This document shows, piece after piece, positions 34,156-43,012 of a DNA stretch of 64,000 nucleotides. Every line of letters begins with the position of its first letter. Position 1 is the stretch's first letter. The position numbers and the translations under genes are program-made. This stretch comes from Desulfoscipio sp. XC116. Its GTDB lineage: Bacteria > Bacillota > Desulfotomaculia > Desulfotomaculales > Desulfallaceae. The notes beneath the pieces are model-generated. The model made no database searches. It was not told the DNA's origin and was given only the letters and a program-made list of their open reading frames with translations. The stretch spans positions 2,423,035 to 2,487,034 of the forward strand of contig NZ_CP156660.1 of NCBI RefSeq assembly GCF_039851975.1. Direction: 5' to 3'.

Positions 34156-34830
34156 TCAGATGTTTTGGTATAGGCTGCTTTCCGCATCCTCAAGCGGCAA
34201 TTCCTCACCGGTAACCATCTGATAAACCATTCTTGCCGAATCATGGGTACCCACCATCAGCAGAACGTCTCCGGCCTGCAAGGTAGTTTTTGCTTCCGGG
34301 GAGACCATCTCATGCCCGTTACGGTAAATAGACAATATCGTAGCTCCTGTGCGCGCTCTAAAATCAGCTTCAGTCATGGATTTGCCAAGTAATGGCGAAT
34401 TTTGCGGCACGGTAACTTCTTCCAGCTTTTGCAAACGACCGGCCATTTTAAATGTGTAATCCAAAAGCTGGTTGGTCAGGTGATCGATTTCCGTGTTCAG
34501 ATTTTCTCTTTCCTTCAGTAACCCTGTTAAACGCTCCTGAATATCCAATAGAACCTTTTTTTGATTGTAATCCGCCAGGTATTCACGGGCTGCGACATCC
34601 GACTTAACCACCACACCCACCCCGGGCATAACATCTACAATGCCTCTTTCTTGGAGCAGCGTTAAAGCCCGCCTGATGGTCTCCGGTGAAACATTATATT
34701 TACCGGCCAGCGTAGACCGGCCAAAAATTTTTTGGCCTATGCGATATTCGCCACGTACAATGCGGGTAGCAATGTCCACCGCTATGGTAATGTATCTGGC
34801 CAATTGGACATGGGTTCGATGTTCCTGCAT
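34156..34830 (-). CDS. BusR-like GntR/RCK_C transcriptional regulator
   Basis: 224 residues with three parts: a GntR winged helix (about 8-78; YITIAVDIATRIVRGEYRIG and KYNVSPETIRRALTLLQERG), a coiled coil (about 88-130), and an RCK_C/TrkA_C domain (about 138-212; LGKSMTEADFRARTGATILS and AGDVLLMVG). This is the architecture of BusR, the repressor of the betaine transporter busAB in lactic streptococci, whose RCK_C domain binds c-di-AMP. By eye the HTH and RCK_C segments resemble the BusR sequence I remember. The betaine transporter at 27.7-30.7 kb is a natural target, though not directly adjacent. Confidence 0.85.
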   Translation of the reverse strand: MQEHRTHVQLARYITIAVDIATRIVRGEYRIGQKIFGRSTLAGKYNVSPETIRRALTLLQERGIVDVMPGVGVVVKSDVAAREYLADYNQKKVLLDIQERLTGLLKERENLNTEIDHLTNQLLDYTFKMAGRLQKLEEVTVPQNSPLLGKSMTEADFRARTGATILSIYRNGHEMVSPEAKTTLQAGDVLLMVGTHDSARMVYQMVTGEELPLEDAESSLYQNI

Positions 34831-34964
34831 CGGTTCTTACCCCTTCTTTTTTTATTATATTGCTACATATTATAATATTTAATTCACATTGACTGGTTAT
34901 TATGATAATTCATTTCATGAACACTTAGCGTAGGAGCCGGTTAAGGGGACACCATTAACATTTA

Positions 34965-34994
34965 AGCCGGTTTTCCGCTAACGGATCACCGGCT
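34965..34994 (-). terminator. Hairpin after cheW
   Basis: AGCCGGT (34965-34971) and ACCGGCT (34988-34994), with an inner TCCG-CTAA-CGGA stem, lie 6 bp past the cheW stop; the minus strand continues TAAATGTT. No strong U-run. Confidence 0.55.
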
Positions 34995-34999
34995 ATGCT

Positions 35000-35413
35000 T
35001 TACATTACCTTGGCCAGATTTAGCAATAGCCAAAGGCTTTCCCCTTTTTTCACCACACCGCTAATGTAATCTACATGATCGCCATCCACTACCGGCGGAT
35101 CTACTTCATCCGCCGTGTACCTGCCTACTTCCTGCACATTGTCGACAATCATACCCACCTTTTGCCCGTTGTACTCCACCACGATAATCCGCGTGGAGTC
35201 GTCGTAATCTTTCACCGGCAGGCCCAGCCGACGGTTAAGGTTAATAACCGGTACTATACTGCCCCTGAGGTTGATAATACCCTCGACATAATCGGTCGTA
35301 TTGGGTACTTTTGTAATAACTGCCATGCGAATAATTTCCTGAGTTTCCTGTATCGGCAAGGCATACAGTTGTTCGGCCAGTTCAAAAATTACCAGCTGTC
35401 CTTCATTTTGCAT
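35000..35413 (-). CDS. CheW-like chemotaxis coupling protein
   Basis: 137 residues, a single CheW domain: QLVIFELAEQLYALPIQETQEIIRM, VEGIINLRGSIVPVINLNRRLGLP and VGMIVDNVQEVGRY are typical. It should bridge a chemoreceptor and CheA. No other chemotaxis gene is in the window, so it acts with partners encoded elsewhere or with another receptor-type system. ATG 35413 follows AGGTGG. Confidence 0.92.
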   Translation of the reverse strand: MQNEGQLVIFELAEQLYALPIQETQEIIRMAVITKVPNTTDYVEGIINLRGSIVPVINLNRRLGLPVKDYDDSTRIIVVEYNGQKVGMIVDNVQEVGRYTADEVDPPVVDGDHVDYISGVVKKGESLWLLLNLAKVM

Positions 35414-35556
35414 TTATACCACCTGCTTCCGGTATTTGTTTATCATTTAATATATGACAATTTTTTTAATTATCCTTTTAATTAGCTGTATAGTATTTAA
35501 AAAATTTTTATTTTCTATGGCAAGGCTTCCACTTCCATAAGTGAAAGTTCCTATTT

Positions 35557-36210
35557 TTACCGCAAGGCTTCCCTAAGCGCTCGTATCGCTGCCGACGGAT
35601 CAGCGGCTCCAAATATCGCCGACCCGGCCACTAATACGTCGGCGCCGGCTTCAACCGCACTGCAAGCGGTCTCCGCATTTATCCCGCCATCCACTTCCAG
35701 CCAAACGGCGGGTTTTTGCTCCTTTATATACCGGCTGATCCACTGTATTTTAGGCAGCATTTGCCGTATAAAACTTTGCCCCCCGAACCCCGGGTTCACA
35801 GTCATTACCAGCAGCAAGTCCAGAAAAGGCAATACATAATCCAGTCCGCCGGGCGGCGTAGCCGGATTCAAAGCCAGGCCGGCCTTTTTGCCGGCCTGTT
35901 TAATTTTTTCCAAAGTACGATGCAGATGGGTACAGGTTTCGGCATGCACGGTAATAATATCCGCACCGGCATCGGCAAAATCGTTTATATACCTGTCGGG
36001 GTTTTCAATCATCAAATGCACGTCAAAAACCAAACCCGATAGCGGACGCAGTGCCCGCACCACCAGGGGGCCAATAGTTATGTTGGGCACAAAATGCCCG
36101 TCCATGACATCAATATGTAAAATATCAGCGCCGGCTTCTTCAACAATCCGCACCTGTTCACCCAGGACCGCAAAATCAGCGGATAGAATTGACGGAGCAA
36201 TTTTAACCAA
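35557..36210 (-). CDS. rpe: Ribulose-phosphate 3-epimerase
   Basis: 217-residue TIM-barrel pentose-phosphate epimerase. Metal and substrate motifs include IAPSILSADFAVLGEQV, HIDVMDGHFVPNITIGP, VMTVNPGFGGQSFI and LEVDGGINAETA. TTG 36210 follows AAAGGAG with 8-nt spacing. It overlaps nothing but starts 1 bp after the rsgA stop; the rsgA-rpe pair is the order of B. subtilis yloQ-yloR. Confidence 0.96.
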   Translation of the reverse strand: MVKIAPSILSADFAVLGEQVRIVEEAGADILHIDVMDGHFVPNITIGPLVVRALRPLSGLVFDVHLMIENPDRYINDFADAGADIITVHAETCTHLHRTLEKIKQAGKKAGLALNPATPPGGLDYVLPFLDLLLVMTVNPGFGGQSFIRQMLPKIQWISRYIKEQKPAVWLEVDGGINAETACSAVEAGADVLVAGSAIFGAADPSAAIRALREALR

Positions 36211-36211
36211 A

Positions 36212-37081
36212 CTAGTATCTCCTTTCCGCCTCCATAACTTCCTTTAAAAAATCCAGGTAATTCCGGTAACGCAGTTCCGCTATTCGCCCCCTTTCCACAG
36301 CATCTTTTACCGCACAGCCCGGTTCCCGGTAATGCAGACAGCCCGCAAACCTGCATCGTTCCTCATGTTCGGCAAATTCAATAAAATAACCGGCCAGTTC
36401 TTCCCGCCGCATGGAAGGGAGATGCATACTGGAAAAGCCCGGGGTATCCGCAACCAGACCGCCACCTGCCAGGGGAATTAATTCTACGTGCCTGGTGGTA
36501 TGTTTACCCCGTTTCAACTTATTGCTAATATCACCGGTTTTAAGACTCAAACCAGGCTGCAGGGCATTCAGCAGGCTGGACTTACCCACCCCGGAAGGAC
36601 CGGCGAGCACGGTAACGCGCCCTTTTAAGACCTCCCTCAACTCATCTATACAGGCGCCGGTCTTAGCACTTGCCAATAATACGGTATGCCCGGTTTTCCG
36701 GTACCGGTTCACAATATTAGGCTCAGCTTCATCAAACAAGTCATTTTTGTTAAAACAAATCACCGGAGTAATGCCCGCCACTTGAGACTGCACCAGAAAG
36801 CGGTCCAAAAGCGACGGGTTGGGTTCCGGGTTGCCAATGGCAAATACTATAACGGACTGTTCCACATTAGCTATCGGCGGCCTAACCAATTCTGTGCCGC
36901 GTGGAAGAATATCCTCCACAACACCCTGGGCGTCATTGACCGACCTCAGACGCACCCGATCGCCCACCAAAACTTGACCGCGCTGCCGGCGAATTTTCCC
37001 CCGGATGGCGCATTCTAAAACTTTATCCTCCGCCCGGACGAAATAAAAACCGCCGTAGGCCTTTATTATCACTCCGTCCAT
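36212..37081 (-). CDS. rsgA: Ribosome small subunit-dependent GTPase RsgA
   Basis: 289-residue circularly permuted GTPase assisting 30S maturation. An N-terminal OB domain (to about 65) is followed by the permuted G motifs CFNKNDLFD (G4), GPSGVGKSSLLNALQP (G1) and DTPGFSSM (G3), then a C-terminal zinc motif CRFAGCLHYREPGCAVKDAV. ATG 37081 is preceded by AGGAGG. Part of the kinase-to-rpe gene run. Confidence 0.96.
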   Translation of the reverse strand: MDGVIIKAYGGFYFVRAEDKVLECAIRGKIRRQRGQVLVGDRVRLRSVNDAQGVVEDILPRGTELVRPPIANVEQSVIVFAIGNPEPNPSLLDRFLVQSQVAGITPVICFNKNDLFDEAEPNIVNRYRKTGHTVLLASAKTGACIDELREVLKGRVTVLAGPSGVGKSSLLNALQPGLSLKTGDISNKLKRGKHTTRHVELIPLAGGGLVADTPGFSSMHLPSMRREELAGYFIEFAEHEERCRFAGCLHYREPGCAVKDAVERGRIAELRYRNYLDFLKEVMEAERRY

Positions 37082-37091
37082 AAAGGCCCTC

Positions 37092-38966
37092 CTATTTTAA
37101 TGACCGTTCCCATTTTAAATCTTTATCAACATACAACTTAACGACTCCGCTGCCCACATATGTTATACTTCTTTCTATCTGGCCACCACCCTTATGAGAA
37201 TCGGCATATTGTACCTGGCGGCCCCGGGCGTCTTCCACCTCTATCTCCACCAGATGCTCCTTACCGTCATTGGGGATCTCATCCGATATTGGTATCTCGG
37301 CTGTCTTTTCCAATGGTCCGGGACCGTTATTCAATACCACACTGACCAGCGCCCCTTCTTCCACCTCTGTGCCGGGCGCGGGAGTCTGATCGATAATTTG
37401 CCTCGGTAAAAAGTCCGGTGCAAATTCCTCTTTGATATCATCTTCATTTAGCACTAGATTTATATCCTCCAAAATAGACCGGGCCTCATCCAGGGTATGC
37501 CTTTTTAAATCGGGCACCTGCTGTTTTTGGGGTTCCGGGCCCTTGCTAATAGTAACCTTTACCTCGGTATTTTTGGGAACCCGTTCCCCGGCGCTCGGGG
37601 ACTGCGTTACAATTTTCCCTTTTTCTACTTCGGCGTGGAATATTTCATCAGGATTACGAGCCAGCTTAAACCCGTCCTCACTTAGTCTGTGTTCAGCCTC
37701 GTATTGCGTTACATTATATAAATTGGGCACTTCCCGCAGCTCCGGTCCTTTGCTTACCGTAAGGACAATATCCCGGGGCGGTTTGACCTTGGGATTTTCC
37801 GGTCCAATGCTCTGCTTTGTGACTAGCCCTTTCTCCTTATCGCTGTACTCTTCATTAACCTCACTAACGTTAAGCCCCAGCGCCTCCAGTTCCTCACGGG
37901 CTTTCTCCTCGGTCATGCCGATAACACTGGGCACTCTTACCGGAGTTACATTCGTATACTTGTATAACCCGTATAAACCACCGGCCCCCAGTCCCGCAAT
38001 CAGCACCAGCACCATAGCCCAAATCCACGCCCGCCTGGTCAAACCGCCGGTTTTGCGGGGCGCTTTAACCGCGGTGTCTTTATTAGCCGCGCCGGAGGCC
38101 GCCCTGGCCGCCAGTTCATCGGTTGGAATAACCACCGTGGCCTGATCGGTATCTTCCAGGGCCAACTCCAAATAGCGGGCCAATTCCGCAGCGCTTTTAT
38201 AGCGGTTTTCAGGTTTCTTTTCCATAGCCCGCATAACTACCGCAGCCAATTCGGCAGGCACATCTTTATTAACCTCGTCGACAGGCTGCGGGGTTTCCTG
38301 GATATGCTTCAAGGCCACGGCGATGGGACTGTCCCCGGAGTAGGGCTGCTTTCCGGTCAACATTTCGTATAATAAAATACCCACTGCGTAAATATCCGAC
38401 TTGGCCGTGGCGGTTTCACCCCGGGCTTGTTCAGGGCTTAAATAATGCACCGAGCCCATAATAGTATCCGTGCGGGTAATAGTGCCTGAAGTAGCCTCCA
38501 TAGCAATGCCAAAATCAGTCAGCTTAGCCCTTCCGTCATCTGTAATCAATATATTGTGCGGTTTGACATCCCGGTGTACAATATGGTTCTCATGGGCATG
38601 TTCCAGCGCCCCACAGACCTGCACAGCAAAACGCACGGCGTGGTCAGGCTTAAGATGACCGTTTTTGCGAATGACAGCCTTCAGGTTATCCCCTTGGATA
38701 TACTCCATGACCAGGTAATGGATGCCTTCTTCCTGGCCCACATCATGAATATTTACAATGTTGGGATGAGATAAGCTGGCTACAGCCTGGGCTTCGCGTC
38801 TGAAACGCCTGATAAAATCCTCATCCGAAGTAAATTCGGGACGCAGGACCTTAACGGTTACATAGCGGTTTAAAAAAGTGTCCCGGCTTTTGTAAACGAT
38901 AGCCATACCACCGCCACCGAGTTTTTCCAGTATCTCATACCTGTTTCCCAGCATCTTGCCAATCAT
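37092..38966 (-). CDS. prkC: PASTA-domain Ser/Thr protein kinase (PrkC/PknB type)
   Basis: 624 residues. A cytoplasmic Hanks-type kinase domain (about 10-270) has GGGGMAIVY, invariant Lys in VKVL, HRDVKPHN, DFGIA and SPEQARGE. A juxtamembrane linker leads to one membrane segment (AWIWAMVLVLIAGLGAGGLYGL, about 317-338). Three extracellular PASTA repeats (about 345-555; VPSVIGMTEEKA, VPNLYNVTQYEA, VPDLKRHTLDEA) bind peptidoglycan fragments in homologues. A C-terminal 70-residue domain follows. The partner phosphatase, FHA readers and wall-synthesis genes are in the same run. Confidence 0.96.
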   Translation of the reverse strand: MIGKMLGNRYEILEKLGGGGMAIVYKSRDTFLNRYVTVKVLRPEFTSDEDFIRRFRREAQAVASLSHPNIVNIHDVGQEEGIHYLVMEYIQGDNLKAVIRKNGHLKPDHAVRFAVQVCGALEHAHENHIVHRDVKPHNILITDDGRAKLTDFGIAMEATSGTITRTDTIMGSVHYLSPEQARGETATAKSDIYAVGILLYEMLTGKQPYSGDSPIAVALKHIQETPQPVDEVNKDVPAELAAVVMRAMEKKPENRYKSAAELARYLELALEDTDQATVVIPTDELAARAASGAANKDTAVKAPRKTGGLTRRAWIWAMVLVLIAGLGAGGLYGLYKYTNVTPVRVPSVIGMTEEKAREELEALGLNVSEVNEEYSDKEKGLVTKQSIGPENPKVKPPRDIVLTVSKGPELREVPNLYNVTQYEAEHRLSEDGFKLARNPDEIFHAEVEKGKIVTQSPSAGERVPKNTEVKVTISKGPEPQKQQVPDLKRHTLDEARSILEDINLVLNEDDIKEEFAPDFLPRQIIDQTPAPGTEVEEGALVSVVLNNGPGPLEKTAEIPISDEIPNDGKEHLVEIEVEDARGRQVQYADSHKGGGQIERSITYVGSGVVKLYVDKDLKWERSLK

Positions 38967-39156
38967 ATTTTAATCTCCTTGAAAATCATCTGGCTTATTC
39001 ATAAATGGTTACAAACAAATTCTTGGTTCAGATGAGGTTTTAAACGTATCCCTTGCCGCTGAATCTTAGAAGTTGTTGCGCAGGAGCTTGGCGCCGCTCT
39101 CGTACCCGGAGGATATATCTCCCTTTAAAAAAGCGGAAGTGTTCTGTTAGAGACGG

Positions 39157-40545
39157 TTAGCTGCCGGATAAATCCAGTGCCTGCCGGATAACCTCCCGGG
39201 CCAGCGGAGCCGCCACAGCTCCACCCGACCCGGCGTTTTCCAGCAACACCGCCACCGCCACCCGGGGATCCTCCGCCGGAGCAAAACCTACAAACCAGGC
39301 GTGGCTCCGGCCATGCGGGTTTTCTGCCGAGCCTGTTTTTCCAGCCACAGTTATTCCCGGCAGTGCCGCCGCCTTTCCGGTACCTTGTTTTACCACAGCC
39401 GCCATGTTTTCACTTAAGGCCGAGGCCACCACCGGTTCCATAGCTGTAAGCCATTGCTCCGGCTGCTTGTGGGTTGCACCCCCTGCCGCATCATTGTAGC
39501 CGGACACCAAATATGGCTTCATAATAACGCCGTCATTGGCCACAGCGGCGGCCAGCAAGGCAGCTTGCAATGGACTGATCAGCACTTCGGCCTGCCCGAT
39601 AGCACTGGAAGCCAGGTTCGGCCCGTCCATTTTATCAGCCGGGGTAATGTTTCCGCTGTATGTCGGCAGGGGAAATGACAGCTGTTTACCTATACCAAAC
39701 GATTGGGCCTGTCGGACGAATTGCTGCGCACCTATTGCCAGCCCGTACCGCGCAAAGGCCACATTGCAGGATTCGGCAAAGGCATCTTTAAAATCAACAT
39801 TGCCATGCACCGCATTATCATGAAGTGTAAAACCGCTTATTTCCAACTGCCCTGTACAATTTATCGTATCCCCCGCCATTTCCGGTAAATTGGTCAACAA
39901 AGCCGCCGCCGTAACAATCTTGAAAACCGAACCCGGGGGATAGGCGCCCTGTACAGCCCGGTTTAGCATAGATGATTCCGGACTGTTCAAATAATCCGCC
40001 ACCCGCGCGGGGTCATAGTCGGGGTAACTGGCCATGGCCAGTATTTCTCCCGTAGCGGGGTCCAGCACTACCACGGCGCCTTTTCGGCCGGCCAGCAGGT
40101 TGGTGATACTTTTTTGCAGCTCGGCATCAATGGTGAGCATAACATCATTGCCAATACCGGGGTGACCCAGAATCCGATTGCGCAAATTATTTAATTCATT
40201 ACCACCCTCAAGACCCAACAGAACTGTGGCCATGGATTTTTCAATACCGGCGGCTCCGTATTTATTTGAGCTATAACCGATAATATGCGAGGCCGCGCCG
40301 CCCAGCGGATATTCTCTTGCATAACCGCCTGCAGCCGGCACGCTGCGTGCCAGTACTGTGCCGTGCCTATCCAAGATATCCCCGCGCTTAATTTGACTTT
40401 CCCGGACGGCAATGCGCGGGTCGGCCGGAGCAACACCACTATCGGCCACACGATCGATATAGACCGGAATCAGGGCCAGGTACACGCAAATTAACGCCAG
40501 ACCCGATAATATCAAATAAGCCAGCCTGCGCACGTTACCTTTCAT
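39157..40545 (-). CDS. Class B penicillin-binding protein (PbpA type)
   Basis: 462-residue peptidoglycan transpeptidase. An N-terminal anchor (about 9-30) precedes a short pedestal (RGDILDRHGTVLARS) and the transpeptidase domain with all three motifs: SVFK (nucleophile Ser206), SCN (about 260) and KTGS (about 404). It is shorter than SpoVD or PBP2B and has no PASTA repeats, matching the PbpA type that is encoded beside rodA in actinobacteria. ATG 40545 overlaps the FtsW/RodA stop (ATGA). Confidence 0.92.
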   Translation of the reverse strand: MKGNVRRLAYLILSGLALICVYLALIPVYIDRVADSGVAPADPRIAVRESQIKRGDILDRHGTVLARSVPAAGGYAREYPLGGAASHIIGYSSNKYGAAGIEKSMATVLLGLEGGNELNNLRNRILGHPGIGNDVMLTIDAELQKSITNLLAGRKGAVVVLDPATGEILAMASYPDYDPARVADYLNSPESSMLNRAVQGAYPPGSVFKIVTAAALLTNLPEMAGDTINCTGQLEISGFTLHDNAVHGNVDFKDAFAESCNVAFARYGLAIGAQQFVRQAQSFGIGKQLSFPLPTYSGNITPADKMDGPNLASSAIGQAEVLISPLQAALLAAAVANDGVIMKPYLVSGYNDAAGGATHKQPEQWLTAMEPVVASALSENMAAVVKQGTGKAAALPGITVAGKTGSAENPHGRSHAWFVGFAPAEDPRVAVAVLLENAGSGGAVAAPLAREVIRQALDLSGS

Positions 40546-41795
40546 AGCGTATCGGCCTCACCGGAAATATTAAGCAGCATTCCGGCTAAAATAAAATTGG
40601 CCACCATCGAACTACCTCCGTAACTTATAAATGGTAAAGTAATACCCGTCATAGGCAACAGCTTAGTTACCCCGGCTATGATGATGAACACCTGCAAGCC
40701 CAATATAGTTGTAAATCCGGCAGCCATCAATCCGGCATATTCATCCCGCGCCGCCAGAGCAATTTTAAAACCGCGGTAAATCAGCAGCATAAACAAAATC
40801 ATAAGGCCAATGCCGCCCAGTAAACCGGTTTCTTCACAAATAGCAGAGAAAATAAAGTCCGTGTGTACCGCCGGAATAAACCCCGGCCATCCGGCCCCCA
40901 GCCCGGTACCAAATATACCGCCATCGTTAATGGCGTATAAGGACTGAATAATCTGGTAACCCGAGTCCTGAGCCGTAGCCCAGGGGTCCAGCCAAATAGC
41001 CACCCGGGTATGCACATGACTAACCACCGTATAGGCAGCCGCCGCTCCGGCAAAAAACATCAGCGCACCCAGCAAAATATAGAGCCACCGGGCTGTGGCC
41101 ATGTATACCATGGCTAAAAAGGTGCCAAAATAAATCAGTGCGGTTCCCAAATCCTTTTGAAACACCAGAACCAACAGCGCCGTCAGCCACATACCTAAAA
41201 GCGGCCCCCATTGCTGAGCACCGGGTAAAAAATAAACCCGCCGCTCGCCCGCTTGCAACAGCATGCGGCTTTCCATCAAATAGCTGCCCAGGAAGAATAC
41301 CAGCAACAGCTTGACAAATTCAGAAGGTTGCAAATGAAATAGCCCCAAATCCAGCCAGCTTTTCGCACCACCCAATTCAACGCCGAACAATATGGGCGTT
41401 AGCAACGCTACAATACCGGCCAGAGCCAGCAAATATTTATAGTCGGCCAAAGCGCGGTAACGGCGCAGCAAAGTAGTGGTAAAATATAAAGTTACCAGAC
41501 CGATAATCACCCAGCATAATTGTCTATACCCGTAGCCGGGATTCAAACGGAACAGAAAAACTACCCCCGTACCGGCCAGAAAGCTAATAATAGGAGTTAT
41601 ATACAGATCAGATTTAACCTTTCCGTACTGCCACAGCACACTAAGCAGCATAAGGCCAATAAACATTATCAAAGCGGCGGCCATAGCCCATAGCCCGTCA
41701 CGGCCGGGTTCCCGCAGGTAAAGGATCACTCCCCCGGTGAGGGTGTAAAGGAAAGCCACAACCAGTAATTTACGCTCTATGCCTCGTCCATGCAA
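40542..41795 (-). CDS. FtsW/RodA/SpoVE-family peptidoglycan polymerase
   Basis: A SEDS-family glycosyltransferase, polytopic (about ten hydrophobic segments), 417 residues from TTG 41795, which lies 6 nt after GGTGG and 1 bp past the phosphatase stop; the longer frame to 41843 overlaps that gene by 47 bp. Conserved: LGGAKSWLDLGLFHLQPSEFVKLLLV, DLGTALIYFGTFLAMVY, GAGWPGFIPAVHTDFIFSAICEETG and GITLPFISYGGSSMVANF. It pairs with the class B PBP encoded next to it. Division, elongation and sporulation roles cannot be separated by sequence alone. Confidence 0.93.
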   Translation of the reverse strand: MHGRGIERKLLVVAFLYTLTGGVILYLREPGRDGLWAMAAALIMFIGLMLLSVLWQYGKVKSDLYITPIISFLAGTGVVFLFRLNPGYGYRQLCWVIIGLVTLYFTTTLLRRYRALADYKYLLALAGIVALLTPILFGVELGGAKSWLDLGLFHLQPSEFVKLLLVFFLGSYLMESRMLLQAGERRVYFLPGAQQWGPLLGMWLTALLVLVFQKDLGTALIYFGTFLAMVYMATARWLYILLGALMFFAGAAAAYTVVSHVHTRVAIWLDPWATAQDSGYQIIQSLYAINDGGIFGTGLGAGWPGFIPAVHTDFIFSAICEETGLLGGIGLMILFMLLIYRGFKIALAARDEYAGLMAAGFTTILGLQVFIIIAGVTKLLPMTGITLPFISYGGSSMVANFILAGMLLNISGEADTL

Positions 41796-41796
41796 A

Positions 41797-42513
41797 TTAA
41801 TCCACCGCCAAAAAAATGATTGTAATATTATCGTTGCTGCCAAACTGAATGGCTTCCTTTATCAACAAACGTACAGCTTCATGCGGGTTGGGGGCCAATA
41901 CCATTAAATCGCCAATCCGCTGTTTCGGCACAAAACCGGTTAATCCATCCGTACAAATAAGCAATCGGTCGCCTTTGGCAATATTATACTCGAAAATATC
42001 TACATCCACCCGTGGACCGGTGCCAAGCGCCCTGGTCAAAATATTGCGCTTCGGGTGCTTCAGGGCCTCCCGCTCGGATATTCCTCCTCCGTCAATTAAC
42101 TCTTGCACCAGCGAGTGGTCAACGGTTAATTTATTTATTTCACCGTCCCGCAGCAACAAAGCCCTGCTGTCTCCCACATTGGCCACAGTAATATGATAAT
42201 CTTCAACCAGACAAGCCGTTATAGTCGTCCCCATCCCCCGCAGCTTTGCGTCATCCCCCGCGGCAAAAAAGATCGCTTCATTAGCCTGCCTTATTCCACC
42301 GGTCAGCCTGTCACAGCCGGTAATATTCTTATACTGATTTTCCCGCAGATAATTCTCCAGCACCCCAAGGGCCAGCTTGCTTGCCACATCCCCGGCCAGG
42401 TGCCCCCCCATACCGTCCGCCACGGCAAATAAGCCCAGATCGGGGCAAACGCAAAGCCAATCTTCATTTCTTCGGCGTACCGGCCCGCATTCGGTGATCT
42501 GACTCCAATTCAT
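41797..42513 (-). CDS. prpC: PP2C-type Ser/Thr phosphatase (Stp/PrpC/PstP)
   Basis: 238-residue metal-dependent phosphatase that reverses PASTA kinase phosphorylation. Metal ligands lie in VADGMGGHLAGD, SRALLLRDG, LICTDGLTGF and GSNDNITIIF, and the opening contains PVRRRNEDW. ATG 42513 lies directly after GAGGTGGGG inside the 3' end of the FHA gene, so the two frames overlap by 50 bp and are translationally linked. Confidence 0.95.
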   Translation of the reverse strand: MNWSQITECGPVRRRNEDWLCVCPDLGLFAVADGMGGHLAGDVASKLALGVLENYLRENQYKNITGCDRLTGGIRQANEAIFFAAGDDAKLRGMGTTITACLVEDYHITVANVGDSRALLLRDGEINKLTVDHSLVQELIDGGGISEREALKHPKRNILTRALGTGPRVDVDIFEYNIAKGDRLLICTDGLTGFVPKQRIGDLMVLAPNPHEAVRLLIKEAIQFGSNDNITIIFLAVD

Positions 42514-43012
42514 AACCCCACCTCACAAACTTAAAAATTATTTCACCTATTCTTATTTGATCACCATTAGCCAGCACCGCGGGCCCGGTAAGGAGTTTAC
42601 CGTTCAAAAAGGTACCGTTCTTGCTTCCCAAATCCTCCAGCCAATACTGCCCCTCCCGGTTATACAATCTGGCATGGCTGTTGGAAGCAAACCTATCGGG
42701 CAAAACAATTTCGTTCTGCTGCCCGCGGCCTAACTTCAACTCCCGGGCCAGGGCAAACTCCGCACCTTCCATAGCATATTCTTTAGGCGCGGACTCAATC
42801 ATTAACATACCTACACCGCTTTTTTCGGTAATGGCCGGGCCGGCTTCCCGGTGACCCGTGCCAGCATTCACTGTATTAACCGTGTTCGTTTGATGACTTG
42901 TTGTATTGTGTAAATCCTTAATTAAATGAATTAGAACTATAAATATAAATACGTATATCAGTATCATAAAAGCGGTGCGCAATACAAACAAAATAATATC
43001 CAAAAAAATCAT
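42464..43012 (-). CDS. FHA-domain membrane protein (FhaB type)
   Basis: 182 residues with an N-terminal membrane segment (IILFVLRTAFMILIYVFIFIVLIHL, about 5-30) and a C-terminal FHA domain (about 85-170): LGRGQQNEIVLPD, SNSHARLYNREGQYWLEDLGSKNG-type core and NGDQIRIG. FHA domains bind phosphothreonine, so it is a likely reader of the PASTA kinase. Position matches fhaB of actinobacteria. It overlaps both neighbours slightly. Confidence 0.9.
   Translation of the reverse strand: MIFLDIILFVLRTAFMILIYVFIFIVLIHLIKDLHNTTSHQTNTVNTVNAGTGHREAGPAITEKSGVGMLMIESAPKEYAMEGAEFALARELKLGRGQQNEIVLPDRFASNSHARLYNREGQYWLEDLGSKNGTFLNGKLLTGPAVLANGDQIRIGEIIFKFVRWGYELESDHRMRAGTPKK

Noticed and set aside
35414-35556. 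A spoVM-like short peptide between cheW and rpe (it lies near rpe in some Firmicutes)
   Set aside because: No frame matching the known 26-residue peptide was found here or in other short gaps checked by eye.
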